64,000 nt of DNA from Streptomyces fuscichromogenes (lineage in GTDB: Bacteria; Actinomycetota; Actinomycetes; Streptomycetales; Streptomycetaceae). Where the stretch lies: the NCBI RefSeq assembly GCF_014645815.1, contig NZ_BMML01000003.1, positions 1-64,000 of the forward strand, given 5' to 3'. Positions 26,141 through 35,939 of this stretch are shown here, in pieces (position 1 is the first letter of the stretch; the number at the start of each line of letters is the position of its first letter). The notes beneath the pieces were generated by a model. It was given only the letters and a program-made list of their open reading frames with translations, was not told the origin of the DNA and did no database searches. Both the position numbers and the translations under genes were made by a program.

Positions 26141-26536
26141 GGCTGTCTCTCTGTCAGGAGCGTCGGGCGGCGGTCCGGGGCCGCGCCGCAACGGACCTGT
26201 CACGACAGGGACATGGAGGCCTGTCGGGGTCCGATGGGGGCACGGCGGCCGGTGGTGGCGCGGAGAACGTCACGGCGCGGGGAGGGGGGCACGCAGAGCG
26301 GTCGGTCCGGCGGAGCGGAGAGCGGCCGGTACCGGTGGCTGCGGTCAGGCGCCTGCGGGGAGAGGGCGGCAGGCGGTCAGCGACAGAGAGCGCTGCAGGT
26401 GCGCCGCAGATCCACATAGCGGCACACCACACCGGGGTGGGTCGTGTGCATGCCTCACATCGTGGGGTCCGTGGGGTACGGCTGTCAATGGACACCAATT
26501 GGTGTCTCATTTGGCGGGACGGTGCTCCGCCGCCGG
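26141..26536. other. long leader region of sulfur operon 1
   Basis: 396 bases between the binding-protein start and the end of the DsbA-like gene. It contains the leader-peptide reading frame (26377-26451). The 230 bases after it are GC-rich with several complementary runs, as expected for alternative terminator/antiterminator structures, but I could not fold them. No other gene is evident. Confidence 0.5.
26377..26451 (-). CDS. Cys-rich attenuator leader peptide
   Basis: 24-residue reading frame starting at the ATG at 26451, with GTGAGG just upstream. It ends CRYVDLRRTCSALCR followed by TGA: four Cys codons, two of them in the last eight codons. This matches short putative leader peptides found upstream of sulfur-assimilation genes in actinobacteria, where slow translation of Cys codons under cysteine limitation favours transcription into the operon. 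It lies 236 bases upstream of the binding-protein gene. Translation itself cannot be proven from sequence. A second such frame occurs at 34211-34327. Confidence 0.75.
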   Translation of the reverse strand: MHTTHPGVVCRYVDLRRTCSALCR

Positions 26537-27481
26537 TCAGGACGCCTGCCGGGTGGCGGGATGGCTCGTGGCCTCCGCCGGGTCCAGCCACAGCGGCCCG
26601 CCCGCGGTCGCCACCCGGACGGCGTCCGGCGGCGGCCAGGCGCCCCGCGTCAGCATCGCGCGCTCCGGCTCGGTCAGGGTGCCGTACCGGGCCAACGCCG
26701 CCGCCCCGGACAGCAACTGAGGGGCCGTCGGCAGCCCCGGACGGACGGCGCCGACGGCGGTTGCGTACGCCTCGTACGGCTGCCACCCGGGCACCACCCG
26801 CCGCCCGCCGGGCCCGCGCAGCAGCAGCGTCGGCAGCGCGTACCGGTGACCGCCGTCGGGGGTCTCCCGGGCCGCCCCGGGATGCGGCGAGTCCCCCTGC
26901 GCGGACAGCACTTCGGGCACCGGCCGGCGCGCCTCCGCGTGGTCGGCGCGGACCAGGTCCCGTACGGCCGTTCCGGCCGCGTCGGCGGCCAGCCGCCGTG
27001 CGTCGAGCCCGGGTACGCCCGCCACCGCGTCCAGCGCCGATTCGAACGTGTCGGCCGGCTCCCCGAGTACGAACACGGTCTCCCGCAGCCGCCGCAGCAC
27101 CCGGTCGGCCACGTCCGGCGCCTGCAGCTCGGCCGCCTTCGCGACCAGCGAGGCGGGCCAGGAACTCGCCGCGACCCGGCTCAGCCGCGCCGCCCTCGGG
27201 GCCCGGGTGTGCCGGCCGATGTCCTCGACGTAGCGGGCGTACCAGGCGGTCTCGGCCGCAGGGTCGGGTGCAGGGTCGTCGTCGAGGTCGAAGAGGATGC
27301 AGTAGGCCCGGCGCCAGCGGACCCGGCCGTCCAGCGCGGTGCGCAGCGCGCGGAAGACGGGCTCGGATCCCCACGCCCAGGGACACAACGGGTCGGTGTA
27401 CTCGACGACTTCGACCTCGACTTCGACCTTCGCTTCGACACCGAGGCCGGAGCCGGAGCCGATGCCGGAGTCGCCGGTCAT
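26537..27481 (-). CDS. DsbA-family (thioredoxin-fold) protein
   Basis: 314 aa from an ATG overlapping the stop of the Rrf2 gene. After an acidic/hydrophobic start (VEAKVEVEVEVVEYTD) comes the active-site-like DPLCPWAWGSEPVFRAL, with a single Cys as in DsbA-like 2-hydroxychromene-2-carboxylate isomerase/FrnE relatives, not the CxxC oxidant motif. Helical insertions follow, then YALPTLLLRGPGGRRVVPGW, including the cis-Pro loop. It is cytosolic with no signal peptide. Co-transcription with an Rrf2 regulator in a sulfur region suggests a thiol or redox function, which remains inference. Confidence 0.8.
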   Translation of the reverse strand: MTGDSGIGSGSGLGVEAKVEVEVEVVEYTDPLCPWAWGSEPVFRALRTALDGRVRWRRAYCILFDLDDDPAPDPAAETAWYARYVEDIGRHTRAPRAARLSRVAASSWPASLVAKAAELQAPDVADRVLRRLRETVFVLGEPADTFESALDAVAGVPGLDARRLAADAAGTAVRDLVRADHAEARRPVPEVLSAQGDSPHPGAARETPDGGHRYALPTLLLRGPGGRRVVPGWQPYEAYATAVGAVRPGLPTAPQLLSGAAALARYGTLTEPERAMLTRGAWPPPDAVRVATAGGPLWLDPAEATSHPATRQAS

Positions 27482-27912
27482 GCAGCGCCCTTGGTGTGTG
27501 CCCGGCCAGCTGTCTCCGACAGCAGCAGACCGGCGATGGTGACCCCGGCCAGCACGGCCGTGGCCTCCTCCTCGATCCGCCGCCACACCCCCGGCAGGCC
27601 GGTGGCGGGCCCGGGGTAGTCCAGCCCGGCCAGCGGTTCGCCGCGCAGGGTGATGACCTCGCCGTCGACGGCCCGTGCGACATCCAGCAGGGTGATCTCG
27701 GCGGCGGGCCGGCCCAGCCAGTACCCGCCCTCGCAGCCGCGCTGGCTGCGCACCAGGCCGGCCCGGCGCAACTCGCCCACCACGGACTTGAGGAACCGGA
27801 ACGGGATGTCCTGCGAGGACGCCACCGCCTCACAGGTCAGCGGGCGGTCCGGCTGTCGGGCGAGCTCCAGCAGAGCGCGGGCGGCGTAGTCCGCCTTCGC
27901 GGAGATGTACAT
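27478..27912 (-). CDS. Rrf2-family transcriptional regulator
   Basis: 144 aa from the ATG at 27912, chosen because MYISAKADYAARALLELA is the standard Rrf2 N-terminus; a longer version would add an unlikely tail. Winged HTH: RPLTCEAVASSQDIPFRFLKSVVGELRRAGLVRSQRGCEGGYWLGRPAAEITLLDVARAVDG. Only one Cys (in RGCEGGY) is present, so an IscR/NsrR-type Fe-S cluster is unlikely. This is the CymR-like, ligand- or partner-sensing form. It is transcribed with the DsbA-like gene and divergent from the cupin gene, with a perfect dyad at 27976-27993 between them. Confidence 0.85.
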   Translation of the reverse strand: MYISAKADYAARALLELARQPDRPLTCEAVASSQDIPFRFLKSVVGELRRAGLVRSQRGCEGGYWLGRPAAEITLLDVARAVDGEVITLRGEPLAGLDYPGPATGLPGVWRRIEEEATAVLAGVTIAGLLLSETAGRAHTKGAA

Positions 27913-27975
27913 GCCCCCATCATGCCGGACCCGTGGTGCCGGACGGAGGTTCCCGGCACCACCCGGTTCGTTCAT

Positions 27976-27993
27976 TGCGGCAACATTGCCGCA
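27976..27993. promoter_or_regulatory. operator in Rrf2/cupin divergent promoter
   Basis: TGCGGCAA-CA-TTGCCGCA is a perfect dyad (8-bp arms, 2-bp centre). It lies 64 bases upstream of the Rrf2 start and 22 bases upstream of the cupin -35 box. Autoregulation by the Rrf2 protein is the simplest reading. Confidence 0.6.
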
Positions 27994-28015
27994 GGTGAAC
28001 CCCAAAGGACACCTC

Positions 28016-28045
28016 TTGACATCCTTTCTGGGGCGGTCCTAGCGT
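28016..28045 (+). promoter_or_regulatory. cupin promoter, leaderless transcript predicted
   Basis: Consensus -35 TTGACA (28016-28021), 18-bp spacer, -10 TAGCGT (28040-28045). The expected start of transcription falls at or within a base or two of the ATG at 28053, and no Shine-Dalgarno sequence fits between, so the mRNA is probably leaderless. Confidence 0.6.
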
Positions 28046-28052
28046 CCCCGCC

Positions 28053-28559
28053 ATGAGCGAGTCGCTGACGACCCCCGGTGAAGGATTCCACCCCCATCTC
28101 CACGACACCCAGGACCGCCCGGCGACGCCCTTGCGCACCCGGCTGCACCACATCCGCGCCGACGCCCTGGACGGCGGCACCGCACAGTCCGGCGGCATGC
28201 GGCGGTTCGCCGCCGTCAGCGGACGGACCGTCGGCTCCGAGAAGCTCTGGATGGGCCAGACCCATGTCGCCCCCGCGACCGCCAGCTCCGACCACCATCA
28301 CGGCGAGTCCGAGACCGCGATCTACGTGGTGAGCGGGCACCCCGAGTTCGTCTTCCTGGACGACACCGGCGAACGACCGGAGGAGGTACGGCTGCGCACC
28401 TCGCCCGGCGACTACGTCTTCGTCCCGCCGTTCGTCCCGCACCGCGAGGAGAACCCGGACCCCGCCGAGGAGGCCGTGGTCGTCATCGCCCGCAGCACCC
28501 AGGAGGCGATCGTGGTCAACCTCCCCGGCCTGTACGCCCTTTCGGCCGACGACGCGTGA
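28053..28559 (+). CDS. cupin-domain protein
   Basis: 168 aa. A single cupin barrel with both motifs: SDHHHGESETAIYVVSGHPEFVF (G-x5-H-x-H-x3,4-E-x6-G type metal site) and TSPGDYVFVPPFVPHREENP (second His). A bound metal at the H-H-E-H set is likely. Such small cupins serve as dioxygenases, isomerases or ligand sensors; which applies is not evident. It is divergent from the Rrf2-DsbA pair and shares a palindromic control region with it. Transcription appears to start at the ATG. Its 3' end faces the truncated monooxygenase. Confidence 0.85.
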   Translation: MSESLTTPGEGFHPHLHDTQDRPATPLRTRLHHIRADALDGGTAQSGGMRRFAAVSGRTVGSEKLWMGQTHVAPATASSDHHHGESETAIYVVSGHPEFVFLDDTGERPEEVRLRTSPGDYVFVPPFVPHREENPDPAEEAVVVIARSTQEAIVVNLPGLYALSADDA

Positions 28560-28598
28560 CACCTCGCTGACCACGCGACGGTCGTAGCTCCTCCGCCG

Positions 28599-28753
28599 CG
28601 AAGACAGGTGACGCTGCCGGATCCAGGCCCCGCCGTAGCCGAGCCGCTCGCCGTACCCGAACAGCTGGAGGGTCTCCGCCAGGCCCGGAAAGGGGTCGTC
28701 GTCGGCGAAGTCGCCGGGCGTGAGAAGGGTCAGGGCGGTGAGGGCGGGAGTGC

Positions 28754-28757
<4 letters not shown>
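28599..28757 (-). pseudogene. LLM-class flavin monooxygenase, N-terminal remnant
   Basis: A GTG at 28757 overlaps the stop of the ABC ATPase gene (GTGA). It opens a frame reading STPALTALTLLTPGDFADD, then GLAETLQLFGYGERLG and GAWIRQRHL, the unmistakable first strand and helix of a luciferase-like monooxygenase. After about 53 codons the similarity stops abruptly, and the frame runs on as nonsense antisense to the cupin gene. Roughly 250-300 residues, including the flavin site, are missing, so the gene was deleted from the inside out. The coupling implies it was the last gene of sulfur operon 2. Confidence 0.65.
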
Positions 28758-30477
<1,720 letters not shown>

Positions 30478-30481
<4 letters not shown>

Positions 30482-31401
30482 CGCTGCCTCGCCCATTCGC
30501 CGTCCAGGGCCCGCGCGACACGGTTGGCGGCCAGTACGGTCGCGGCGATCGCCAGTCCGGGCAGCGCGGTCAGCCACCAGGCGTTGGCCAGGTAGTTGCG
30601 GCCGTCCGAGATCAGCGTGCCCCACTCCGGGGCGGGCGGCGGCGCGCCGTAGCCGAGGAAGCTCAGCGCCGACACCGCCAGGATCGAGGAGCCGAAGTCC
30701 AGGGTGGCCAGCACGATCACCGGCCCCGCGGCGTTGGGCAGGACATGCCGGCCGAGCACCGAGTACCAGCGGGCCCCGCAGGAGCGGGACGCCTCGACGA
30801 ACACCGCCTGCCGCACCCGCAGCACCTCGGCCCGCGCCACCCTGGCGAAGGAGGCCACGCCGGCGATACCGACCGCGACCGCCACCTTCACGGTCCCGTA
30901 CCCGAGCGCGGTGACCAGGGCCAGCGACAGGAACAGCGCGGGGATGGACAGGAGGACGTCGACGAAGCGCATCAGCACGTCGTCCACCCAGCGGCCCACG
31001 AACCCGGCGACCACGCCGAGCAGAGCGCCGGTCACGAAGGCGACCAGCACCGCGATCAGCGTGGCCCGGAGGGAGAGTTGGGCGCCGTGGACCACCCGGG
31101 AGAAGACGTCGCGGCCCAGTTCGTCCGTGCCGAACCAGTGACTCCCGCTCGGACCGCGGAAGTTCTGGGCCGGCACCCCCTTCAACGGGTCCTGCGAGGT
31201 GAACAGATCCGGTCGGAAGGCGGCGAGCACCACCAGCACCAGGACGGCGGCGGACAACAGCAGACCCGGGCGGCGGATCAGGAACGACAGCACCCGGCGG
31301 ATGCCGACGGGCCGGCCGCGTTCCGCGGGGGAGCCGTCCCCGACCGGCCGGCCGGGGCCGAGGCCGGCCTCGGCCTGGTCGTCGACAAGGCTCTGACTCA
31401 T
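30478..31401 (-). CDS. ABC transporter permease, DppC type (operon 2)
   Basis: 307 aa. A 30-residue hydrophilic start is followed by the first helix ([18 protein letters not shown]), then [28 protein letters not shown], the DppC signature, and five helices with the loop [21 protein letters not shown]. It ends near [33 protein letters not shown]. It overlaps the ATPase gene downstream and the DppB-type gene upstream by four bases each, so the operon is tightly coupled. Confidence 0.9.
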
Positions 31402-32357
31402 GCGAAGCCCGCCCTTCGGTCCGGGGCCACCACGATCCGCGGGTCAAGCAGCGGATAGACCAGGTCGACGAGCAGGTTCGTGGCCACGAAGATCAGCGCG
31501 CCGAACACCACCACCCCCTGGACCAGCGGGATGTCCTGGGTGGTGACCGCCGCCGCGGTCACCCGGCCCAGGCCGTCCCGGGAGAACACCGTCTCGACCA
31601 CCACCGAACCGGCGATCAGCTGCCCGACCAGCAGGCCGACGACCGTCAGCGCGGGCAACGAGGCGTTGCGCAGCGCGTGCCGCAGATGGACCCGCCACCG
31701 GCCGGCGCCCTTGGCCCGCGCGGTCTCCACATAGGGCTGGTCCAGTGCGGTGAGCAGGCTCTTGGCCAGCACCTGGGCGACCTGCGCGCCGGTCGGGACC
31801 GCCAGTGTCAGGGCCGGCAGCACCAGGCCGCGCAGCCCGTCGTTGCCGAACGCCGGGAACCAGCGCAGCTCGAACGAGAACGCCTCGACGAGCAGCAGTC
31901 CCACCCAGAACGTCGGGACCGACACCCCAAGCGGGGGCAGTGACAACAGCAGCTGGCGCAGCCACCGCCGCGAGGTGTACGTCGCCACCACCGCGAGCCC
32001 GCCGCCCAGGACCACCGCCAGCAGCAGCGCGGCACCGGTCAGCTGGAGCGTCTGCGGCAACGCGTCGGCCAGCGTCGCGGTCACCGGACGGCCGGTGGAG
32101 ACCGCGTCGCCGAAGTCGCCGCGCACCGCCCGGCCCAGATATTCGGCGTACTGCACCAGCACGGGCTTGTCGAAGCCGTACTCGTGCCGCAGCCGGGCGA
32201 GTTGGGCCGGATCCGGCTGACCCGAGTCCATCCCGGCCCCCGCCATCGCGGAGACCGGGTCACCGGGCAGGAAGTCCAGCACCAGGAACGACACCGTGTA
32301 GGCCGCCCACAGCACCCCGACCGCCTGCGCCAGCCGTCTGACCACGTAGCGGCGCAT
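31398..32357 (-). CDS. ABC transporter permease, DppB type (operon 2)
   Basis: 319 aa. Typical start RYVVRRLAQAVGVLWAAYTVSFLVLDFLPGDPVSAM, then RLRHEYGFDKPVLVQYAEYLGRAVRGDFGDAV, the LPQTLQLTGAALLLAVVLG helix, EAA-like loop ETARAKGAGRWRVHLRHALRN and end motif GSVVVETVFSRDGLGRVTAAAVTTQDIPLVQGVVV. It lies three bases downstream of the binding-protein stop. It is membrane-embedded and forms the translocation pore with the DppC-type partner. Confidence 0.92.
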   Translation of the reverse strand: MRRYVVRRLAQAVGVLWAAYTVSFLVLDFLPGDPVSAMAGAGMDSGQPDPAQLARLRHEYGFDKPVLVQYAEYLGRAVRGDFGDAVSTGRPVTATLADALPQTLQLTGAALLLAVVLGGGLAVVATYTSRRWLRQLLLSLPPLGVSVPTFWVGLLLVEAFSFELRWFPAFGNDGLRGLVLPALTLAVPTGAQVAQVLAKSLLTALDQPYVETARAKGAGRWRVHLRHALRNASLPALTVVGLLVGQLIAGSVVVETVFSRDGLGRVTAAAVTTQDIPLVQGVVVFGALIFVATNLLVDLVYPLLDPRIVVAPDRRAGFA

Positions 32358-32360
32358 CCG

Positions 32361-33980
32361 CTAGCCGATCCAGGTGTCGTGCAGCTGGACGCGGCTGCCG
32401 GAGTCGAACTCCAGGTCGTGCACCTTGTTCGAGACGCCGAGCTGGGTCTGGAGCTCCACCACCGGCACGTTGTACGCGTTCCGCACGATCAGCTGCTGCG
32501 CCTGCGCCACCAGCCGCCCGCGCTCGGCGGGGTCCGCGGTCGCGGCCTGCGCGGACAGCGCCGTGTCCAGCGAACCGGCGGGCAGACGGTAGAAGTTGGC
32601 CAGCCGGGTCGAGAAGGAGCTGCGCAGGATGTCGGGGTCGGCGCGGGTCACGTTGGCCCACACCACGTCGAAGTCGCCCGACTGGAGTGTGGTGGCGAAC
32701 TGGGTGACCGGAAGCTGCTTGAGCACCACGTCGATCGCGACGGCCTTGAGCTGCTGCTGGACCAGCTCCAGCGCGGGCTGGTTGGTGGCCGCGTTGGGGA
32801 ACCAGTTGATGGTCAGGGCCAGTCTGCTGCCGCCCTTGGTACGGATGCCGTCACTGCCGGTCTGCCAACCTGCCTCGTTCAGCAGGGACTTGGCCTTGGC
32901 CGCAGCGAAGGCGAGGTCGGTGGAGAGGTCGGTGTAGTCGGGCGTGGTGTGCGCCAGGACGCTGGTCGCCGGCCGGGTGCCGGTGGGGAAGACGGTGTCG
33001 GCGATCTGCTTGCGGTCGACGGCGGCCAGGATCGCCCGGCGCACCTTCACGTCCTTCAGCAGGGGCCGTGCGTTGTTCAGCCCCAGGCCGAACACCACAC
33101 CGGGGTTGGCCCGGCTCACCAGGGTGACCTGGCCGCCCTTGAGCGCCGCCTCGTTGGCCTTGCCGACGCTGCTGATCGCGTCCACCTGCCCGGACCGGAG
33201 GCTGCCGGCCCGCACCCCCGCCTCGGGCACGACCTTGAACACCAGTCTGTCAAGGTAGGCCTCGCCCTTCTTCGACCACAGCGCGGAACCCCAGTCGTAC
33301 CCGGTCCGCCTGGTCAGGGTGACCGACTGGTTCTGCACGTACTGTTTCAGCACGAACGGCCCGGAGCCGACCACGCCGTCACTGCACTTCTGCTGCGGGG
33401 TCTTCTCGACGCTCGCCGACGACTCGATGCCCAGCGAATGGGTCGAAGTGGCCTGGAGGAACTGGGCGTTGGGCTGCCTGAAGGCCACCTTGACGGTGAG
33501 CGGGTCGACCACGGTGGTGCTCTTGACGCCGCTCAGATAGCCCTCGGCGAGGGTGCCCAGGGCGCCGAGGCGCGGCACCGCGTCGAAGTTGTCCTTGACC
33601 ACCTGCGCGGTCAGCTTCGAGCCGTCGCTGAAGGTGACCCCCGACCGCAGATGGAACGTGAACGTCGTCGCGTCGGCGCTGACGTCCCAGCTCCTGGCCA
33701 GCCACGGCACGATCTTGCCGGTCTTCGGGTCCTGGTCGGTCAGGGAGTCGACGATCTGGCGCACCGAGTAGATGGTGTCGTTGCTGCCGACCTGCTGAGG
33801 GTCCACGCAGCCGGAGTCGGAGCCCACCGCGAAGGTGAGGGTGCCACCGGACTTCGCCGGGCCGCTCGCCGCGCCGGAGCCGTCGTCGCCCGAACCGCAC
33901 GCGGTCAGCAGGACACTGGTGGTCAGGAGCGCGGCAAGAGGCGCCCATCGGGAGGGTCTGAGATCCGGGAGTGCTGTCAC
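32361..33980 (-). CDS. ABC transporter substrate-binding protein, family 5 (operon 2, lipoprotein)
   Basis: 539 aa from a GTG at 33980, chosen because GTAGGAG sits about ten bases upstream. Lipoprotein signal: WAPLAALLTTSVLLTAC with Cys near residue 28. The SBP_bac_5 pattern is clear: GGTLTFAVGSDSGCVDPQQVG, IVPWLARSWDVSADATTFTFHLRSGVTFSDGSKLTAQVV, SDGVVGSGPFVLKQYV, VRRAILAAVDRKQIADTV and LLNEAGWQTGSDGIR. It is first in operon 2, with a Cys-containing leader peptide frame 230 bases upstream. The substrate is probably an organosulfur compound. Low similarity to the operon 1 protein suggests a different ligand. Confidence 0.9.
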   Translation of the reverse strand: MTALPDLRPSRWAPLAALLTTSVLLTACGSGDDGSGAASGPAKSGGTLTFAVGSDSGCVDPQQVGSNDTIYSVRQIVDSLTDQDPKTGKIVPWLARSWDVSADATTFTFHLRSGVTFSDGSKLTAQVVKDNFDAVPRLGALGTLAEGYLSGVKSTTVVDPLTVKVAFRQPNAQFLQATSTHSLGIESSASVEKTPQQKCSDGVVGSGPFVLKQYVQNQSVTLTRRTGYDWGSALWSKKGEAYLDRLVFKVVPEAGVRAGSLRSGQVDAISSVGKANEAALKGGQVTLVSRANPGVVFGLGLNNARPLLKDVKVRRAILAAVDRKQIADTVFPTGTRPATSVLAHTTPDYTDLSTDLAFAAAKAKSLLNEAGWQTGSDGIRTKGGSRLALTINWFPNAATNQPALELVQQQLKAVAIDVVLKQLPVTQFATTLQSGDFDVVWANVTRADPDILRSSFSTRLANFYRLPAGSLDTALSAQAATADPAERGRLVAQAQQLIVRNAYNVPVVELQTQLGVSNKVHDLEFDSGSRVQLHDTWIG

Positions 33981-34590
33981 GGAGGGGTTTCTCCTACTCG
34001 TGTCACCCGGCACCGGGTGCCGGGCACCAGGGCGCGAGGCACGGCCGTGCAGGGGTGTGCGGCCCGCGCCGGGTCGGACCGGCCGGGGAAGCGCTGCGCG
34101 GACGGGGGAATGACGAGGGGACGTCACCACCGAGAACCGGTGGCGCGGGGAAGGGCGGCACGAGGGGGCCGGGGCCGGTGACGTGGCTCAGCCGGCGGCG
34201 GACGGGCCGGTCAGACCCGACAGAGGCAGCTGGTCGAGCGCTTCAGATCGATGTGGCGTCGGCGTGAGAGCCGGGAGTACGCCGTGGCGTCGGCGGGGGA
34301 GGCGGCCGGGTCGGAGCTGTGTCGCATGCCGGTCCTCCTCGTCTCCGGCCCCGGTCACGGGGCCACGCGCTTGCGGGAGTCGTCGGTGATCCCGCCGGGC
34401 TTTCACCTGGAGCACCCCACCGCGGGGGAGGGTTGCCGGTCAGCGAGCCAGGGCTTGACGCTGACACTCAATGCCGTTGGCGATCGTACGGATCGGATTT
34501 GTCGTACGTCAATGCCGGGATGCCCGGTCGGCTCCGCCCGGCGGTAACGTCGACGGGTACCTGTGCGTGCCGGCCGGAGGAGAGTCGCCC
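33981..34590. other. divergent control region of sulfur operon 2 and the DUF427 gene
   Basis: 610 bases without a long gene. It contains the leader peptide frame (34211-34327, minus) with a roughly 230-base segment to the binding-protein gene that should hold the attenuator. On the other side an AT-richer stretch (about 34470-34520) has two copies of CGTACG, probably the DUF427 promoter and operator. Confidence 0.5.
34211..34327 (-). CDS. Cys-containing attenuator leader peptide (operon 2)
   Basis: 38-residue reading frame starting at the ATG at 34327, a few bases after the strong Shine-Dalgarno GAGGAGGA. The C-terminal part reads SRRRHIDLKRSTSCLCRV then TGA, with two Cys codons in the last five. 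The core (Y/H)-(V/I)-D-L-(R/K)-R...C-x-L-C-R is shared with the peptide at 26377-26451, as is the distance to the binding-protein gene (about 230 bases). Comparable peptides lie before cysteine and sulfur genes in other actinobacteria. The strong ribosome site supports real translation. Confidence 0.75.
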   Translation of the reverse strand: MRHSSDPAASPADATAYSRLSRRRHIDLKRSTSCLCRV

Positions 34591-35406
34591 ATGACCACGT
34601 TCCCCACCGCACCGGCCGTGCGGACCACCCCGGAAGGTCTCCTGTGGGAGCCCAGCGGGCGCTGGGTGCGCGGGCGCAAGGGCGAGGTGACGGTCGTCGA
34701 CAGCCGGCACCCCGTCCTGGTCTGGGAGCCGGGCGTGCCCGTCCCGTTGTACGCCTTCCCGCGTGCCGAGGTCCGCGAGGACCTGCTCCGCCCCGCGAAG
34801 AACCCCGCGACGGGCACGCACACCGGCTCGCGGGTCTTCTACGACCTCGACCTCGGCGGCGAGCCGCTGGAGAACGCCGCCTGGACCTTCCCCGCCGCCG
34901 ACCTCGCCGACCACATCGCCTTCGAATGGTTCCGGCGCGTCGGCCGGGGGCTCGACCACTGGTACGAGGAGGAGGAAGAGATCTTCGTGCACCCGCGCGA
35001 CCCGCACAAACGTGTGGACGCCCTCCCGAGCAGCCGTCACCTCGTCGTCGAGATCCACGGCACGGTCGTCGCGGACACCCACCGCCCCGTGCTGCTGTTC
35101 GAGACCGGCCTGCCCACCCGCTACTACGTCCCGCCCGAGGACGTCCGCCTCGACCTGCTCGAACCCACCGACCACCACACCGGCTGCCCCTACAAGGGCA
35201 CGGCGGAGTACTGGTCCTGGCGCGGCGAGTCCGACGTACCCCCGAACATCGTCTGGAGCTACCCCGACCCGCTGCCCGCGGCCGGCGCGGTCAAGGGACT
35301 GCTCGCCTTCTACGACGAGGCGGTGGACATCACCGTCGACGGCGAACGCCAGGAGCGCCCCGTCACCCACTTCACCACGACGCTCGCGGCGCCACCGCCC
35401 GCCTGA
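34591..35406 (+). CDS. DUF427 protein with two tandem domains
   Basis: 271 aa. The ATG follows GGAGGAGAG. Two copies of the DUF427 beta-sandwich: the first (about residues 20-120) with GRWVRGRKGEVTVVDSRHPVLVWEPG, and the second (about 140-250) with RHLVVEIHGTVVADTHRPVLLFETGLPTRYYVPPEDVRLDLLEPTDHHTGCPYKGTAEYWSW. The second carries the conserved Y-x-x-P-x-D-V...T-x-x-x-C-P-x-K-G motif; the first has lost the Cys-Pro motif. The biochemical role of the family is unknown. It is divergent from sulfur operon 2. Confidence 0.85.
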   Translation: MTTFPTAPAVRTTPEGLLWEPSGRWVRGRKGEVTVVDSRHPVLVWEPGVPVPLYAFPRAEVREDLLRPAKNPATGTHTGSRVFYDLDLGGEPLENAAWTFPAADLADHIAFEWFRRVGRGLDHWYEEEEEIFVHPRDPHKRVDALPSSRHLVVEIHGTVVADTHRPVLLFETGLPTRYYVPPEDVRLDLLEPTDHHTGCPYKGTAEYWSWRGESDVPPNIVWSYPDPLPAAGAVKGLLAFYDEAVDITVDGERQERPVTHFTTTLAAPPPA

Positions 35407-35600
35407 CGGCCGCGCCGGGTTCGCCCTGACGCGCGAGGGCCGGCAGCCCGTCAGCGCGGCGGCGGAGGTCGCCATCCCCCGAGTGAAGCCGCCGGTCGCC
35501 CCGTCGGTGTGAGAACGGGTGTTCGGCCGTTCCCTGGTGGCCGCGAACATTGCGGCTCCGTGAAATGAGGATCCGCGGGCGGCGGGATCGCACTCCGTGC

Positions 35601-35618
35601 TGCATACAGTTGCATGCA
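35601..35618. promoter_or_regulatory. TGCAT...ATGCA dyad upstream of the rhodanese operon
   Basis: TGCAT (35601-35605) and ATGCA (35614-35618) with an 8-base centre, also containing a direct repeat of TGCAT. It lies 46 bases upstream of the first gene of the operon. The form resembles GntR-type sites; no regulator gene is adjacent. Confidence 0.35.
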
Positions 35619-35663
35619 CCTGGTCCCGCCGTCCGCATCCGAGAGCCACGGAGACACCCCGCC

Positions 35664-35939
35664 ATGGAAGAACTCACCCGGGAGTGCCCCGCGATCGCCG
35701 ACGGCGTCGCCGCCACCGTCTCGACCGGCTGCCAGGAGCCCTTCCACGTCGCCCGCGGCATGGCGACACCCGACCGTCTCCTCGACCTGGCCCTCGCCCG
35801 GCCGGAACGCGGCGGGCGGCGCAACCGCGCCGCATCGACGGCGACTTCGAGGAGGACGGCGACTTCGAGGAAGACGGCGACGGAGGCGGCGACCGCGACG
35901 TCGGCGGTGACCGGGACGGCAGCGGGGGTGCGGCCATGA
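35664..35939 (+). CDS. small hypothetical protein coupled to a rhodanese
   Basis: 91 aa from an ATG at 35664. The first 45 residues (EELTRECPAIADGVAATVSTGCQEPFHVARGMATPDRLLDLALA) look like a compact domain with two Cys. The rest is a basic Thr/Ala/Arg-rich tail of low complexity. The same DNA in the next frame would give an acidic tail (DGDFEEDGDFEEDGD), so an ancient frameshift is possible. However, the stop overlaps the rhodanese start (ATGA), which argues that the present frame is used. No family is recognised. A sulfur-linked partner role is only inferred from context. Confidence 0.55.
   Translation: MEELTRECPAIADGVAATVSTGCQEPFHVARGMATPDRLLDLALARPERGGRRNRAASTATSRRTATSRKTATEAATATSAVTGTAAGVRP

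Noticed and set aside
27972..28600. Minus-strand continuation of the truncated monooxygenase frame
   Set aside because: It is open by chance, antisense to the cupin gene, and shows no monooxygenase residues after about codon 53.
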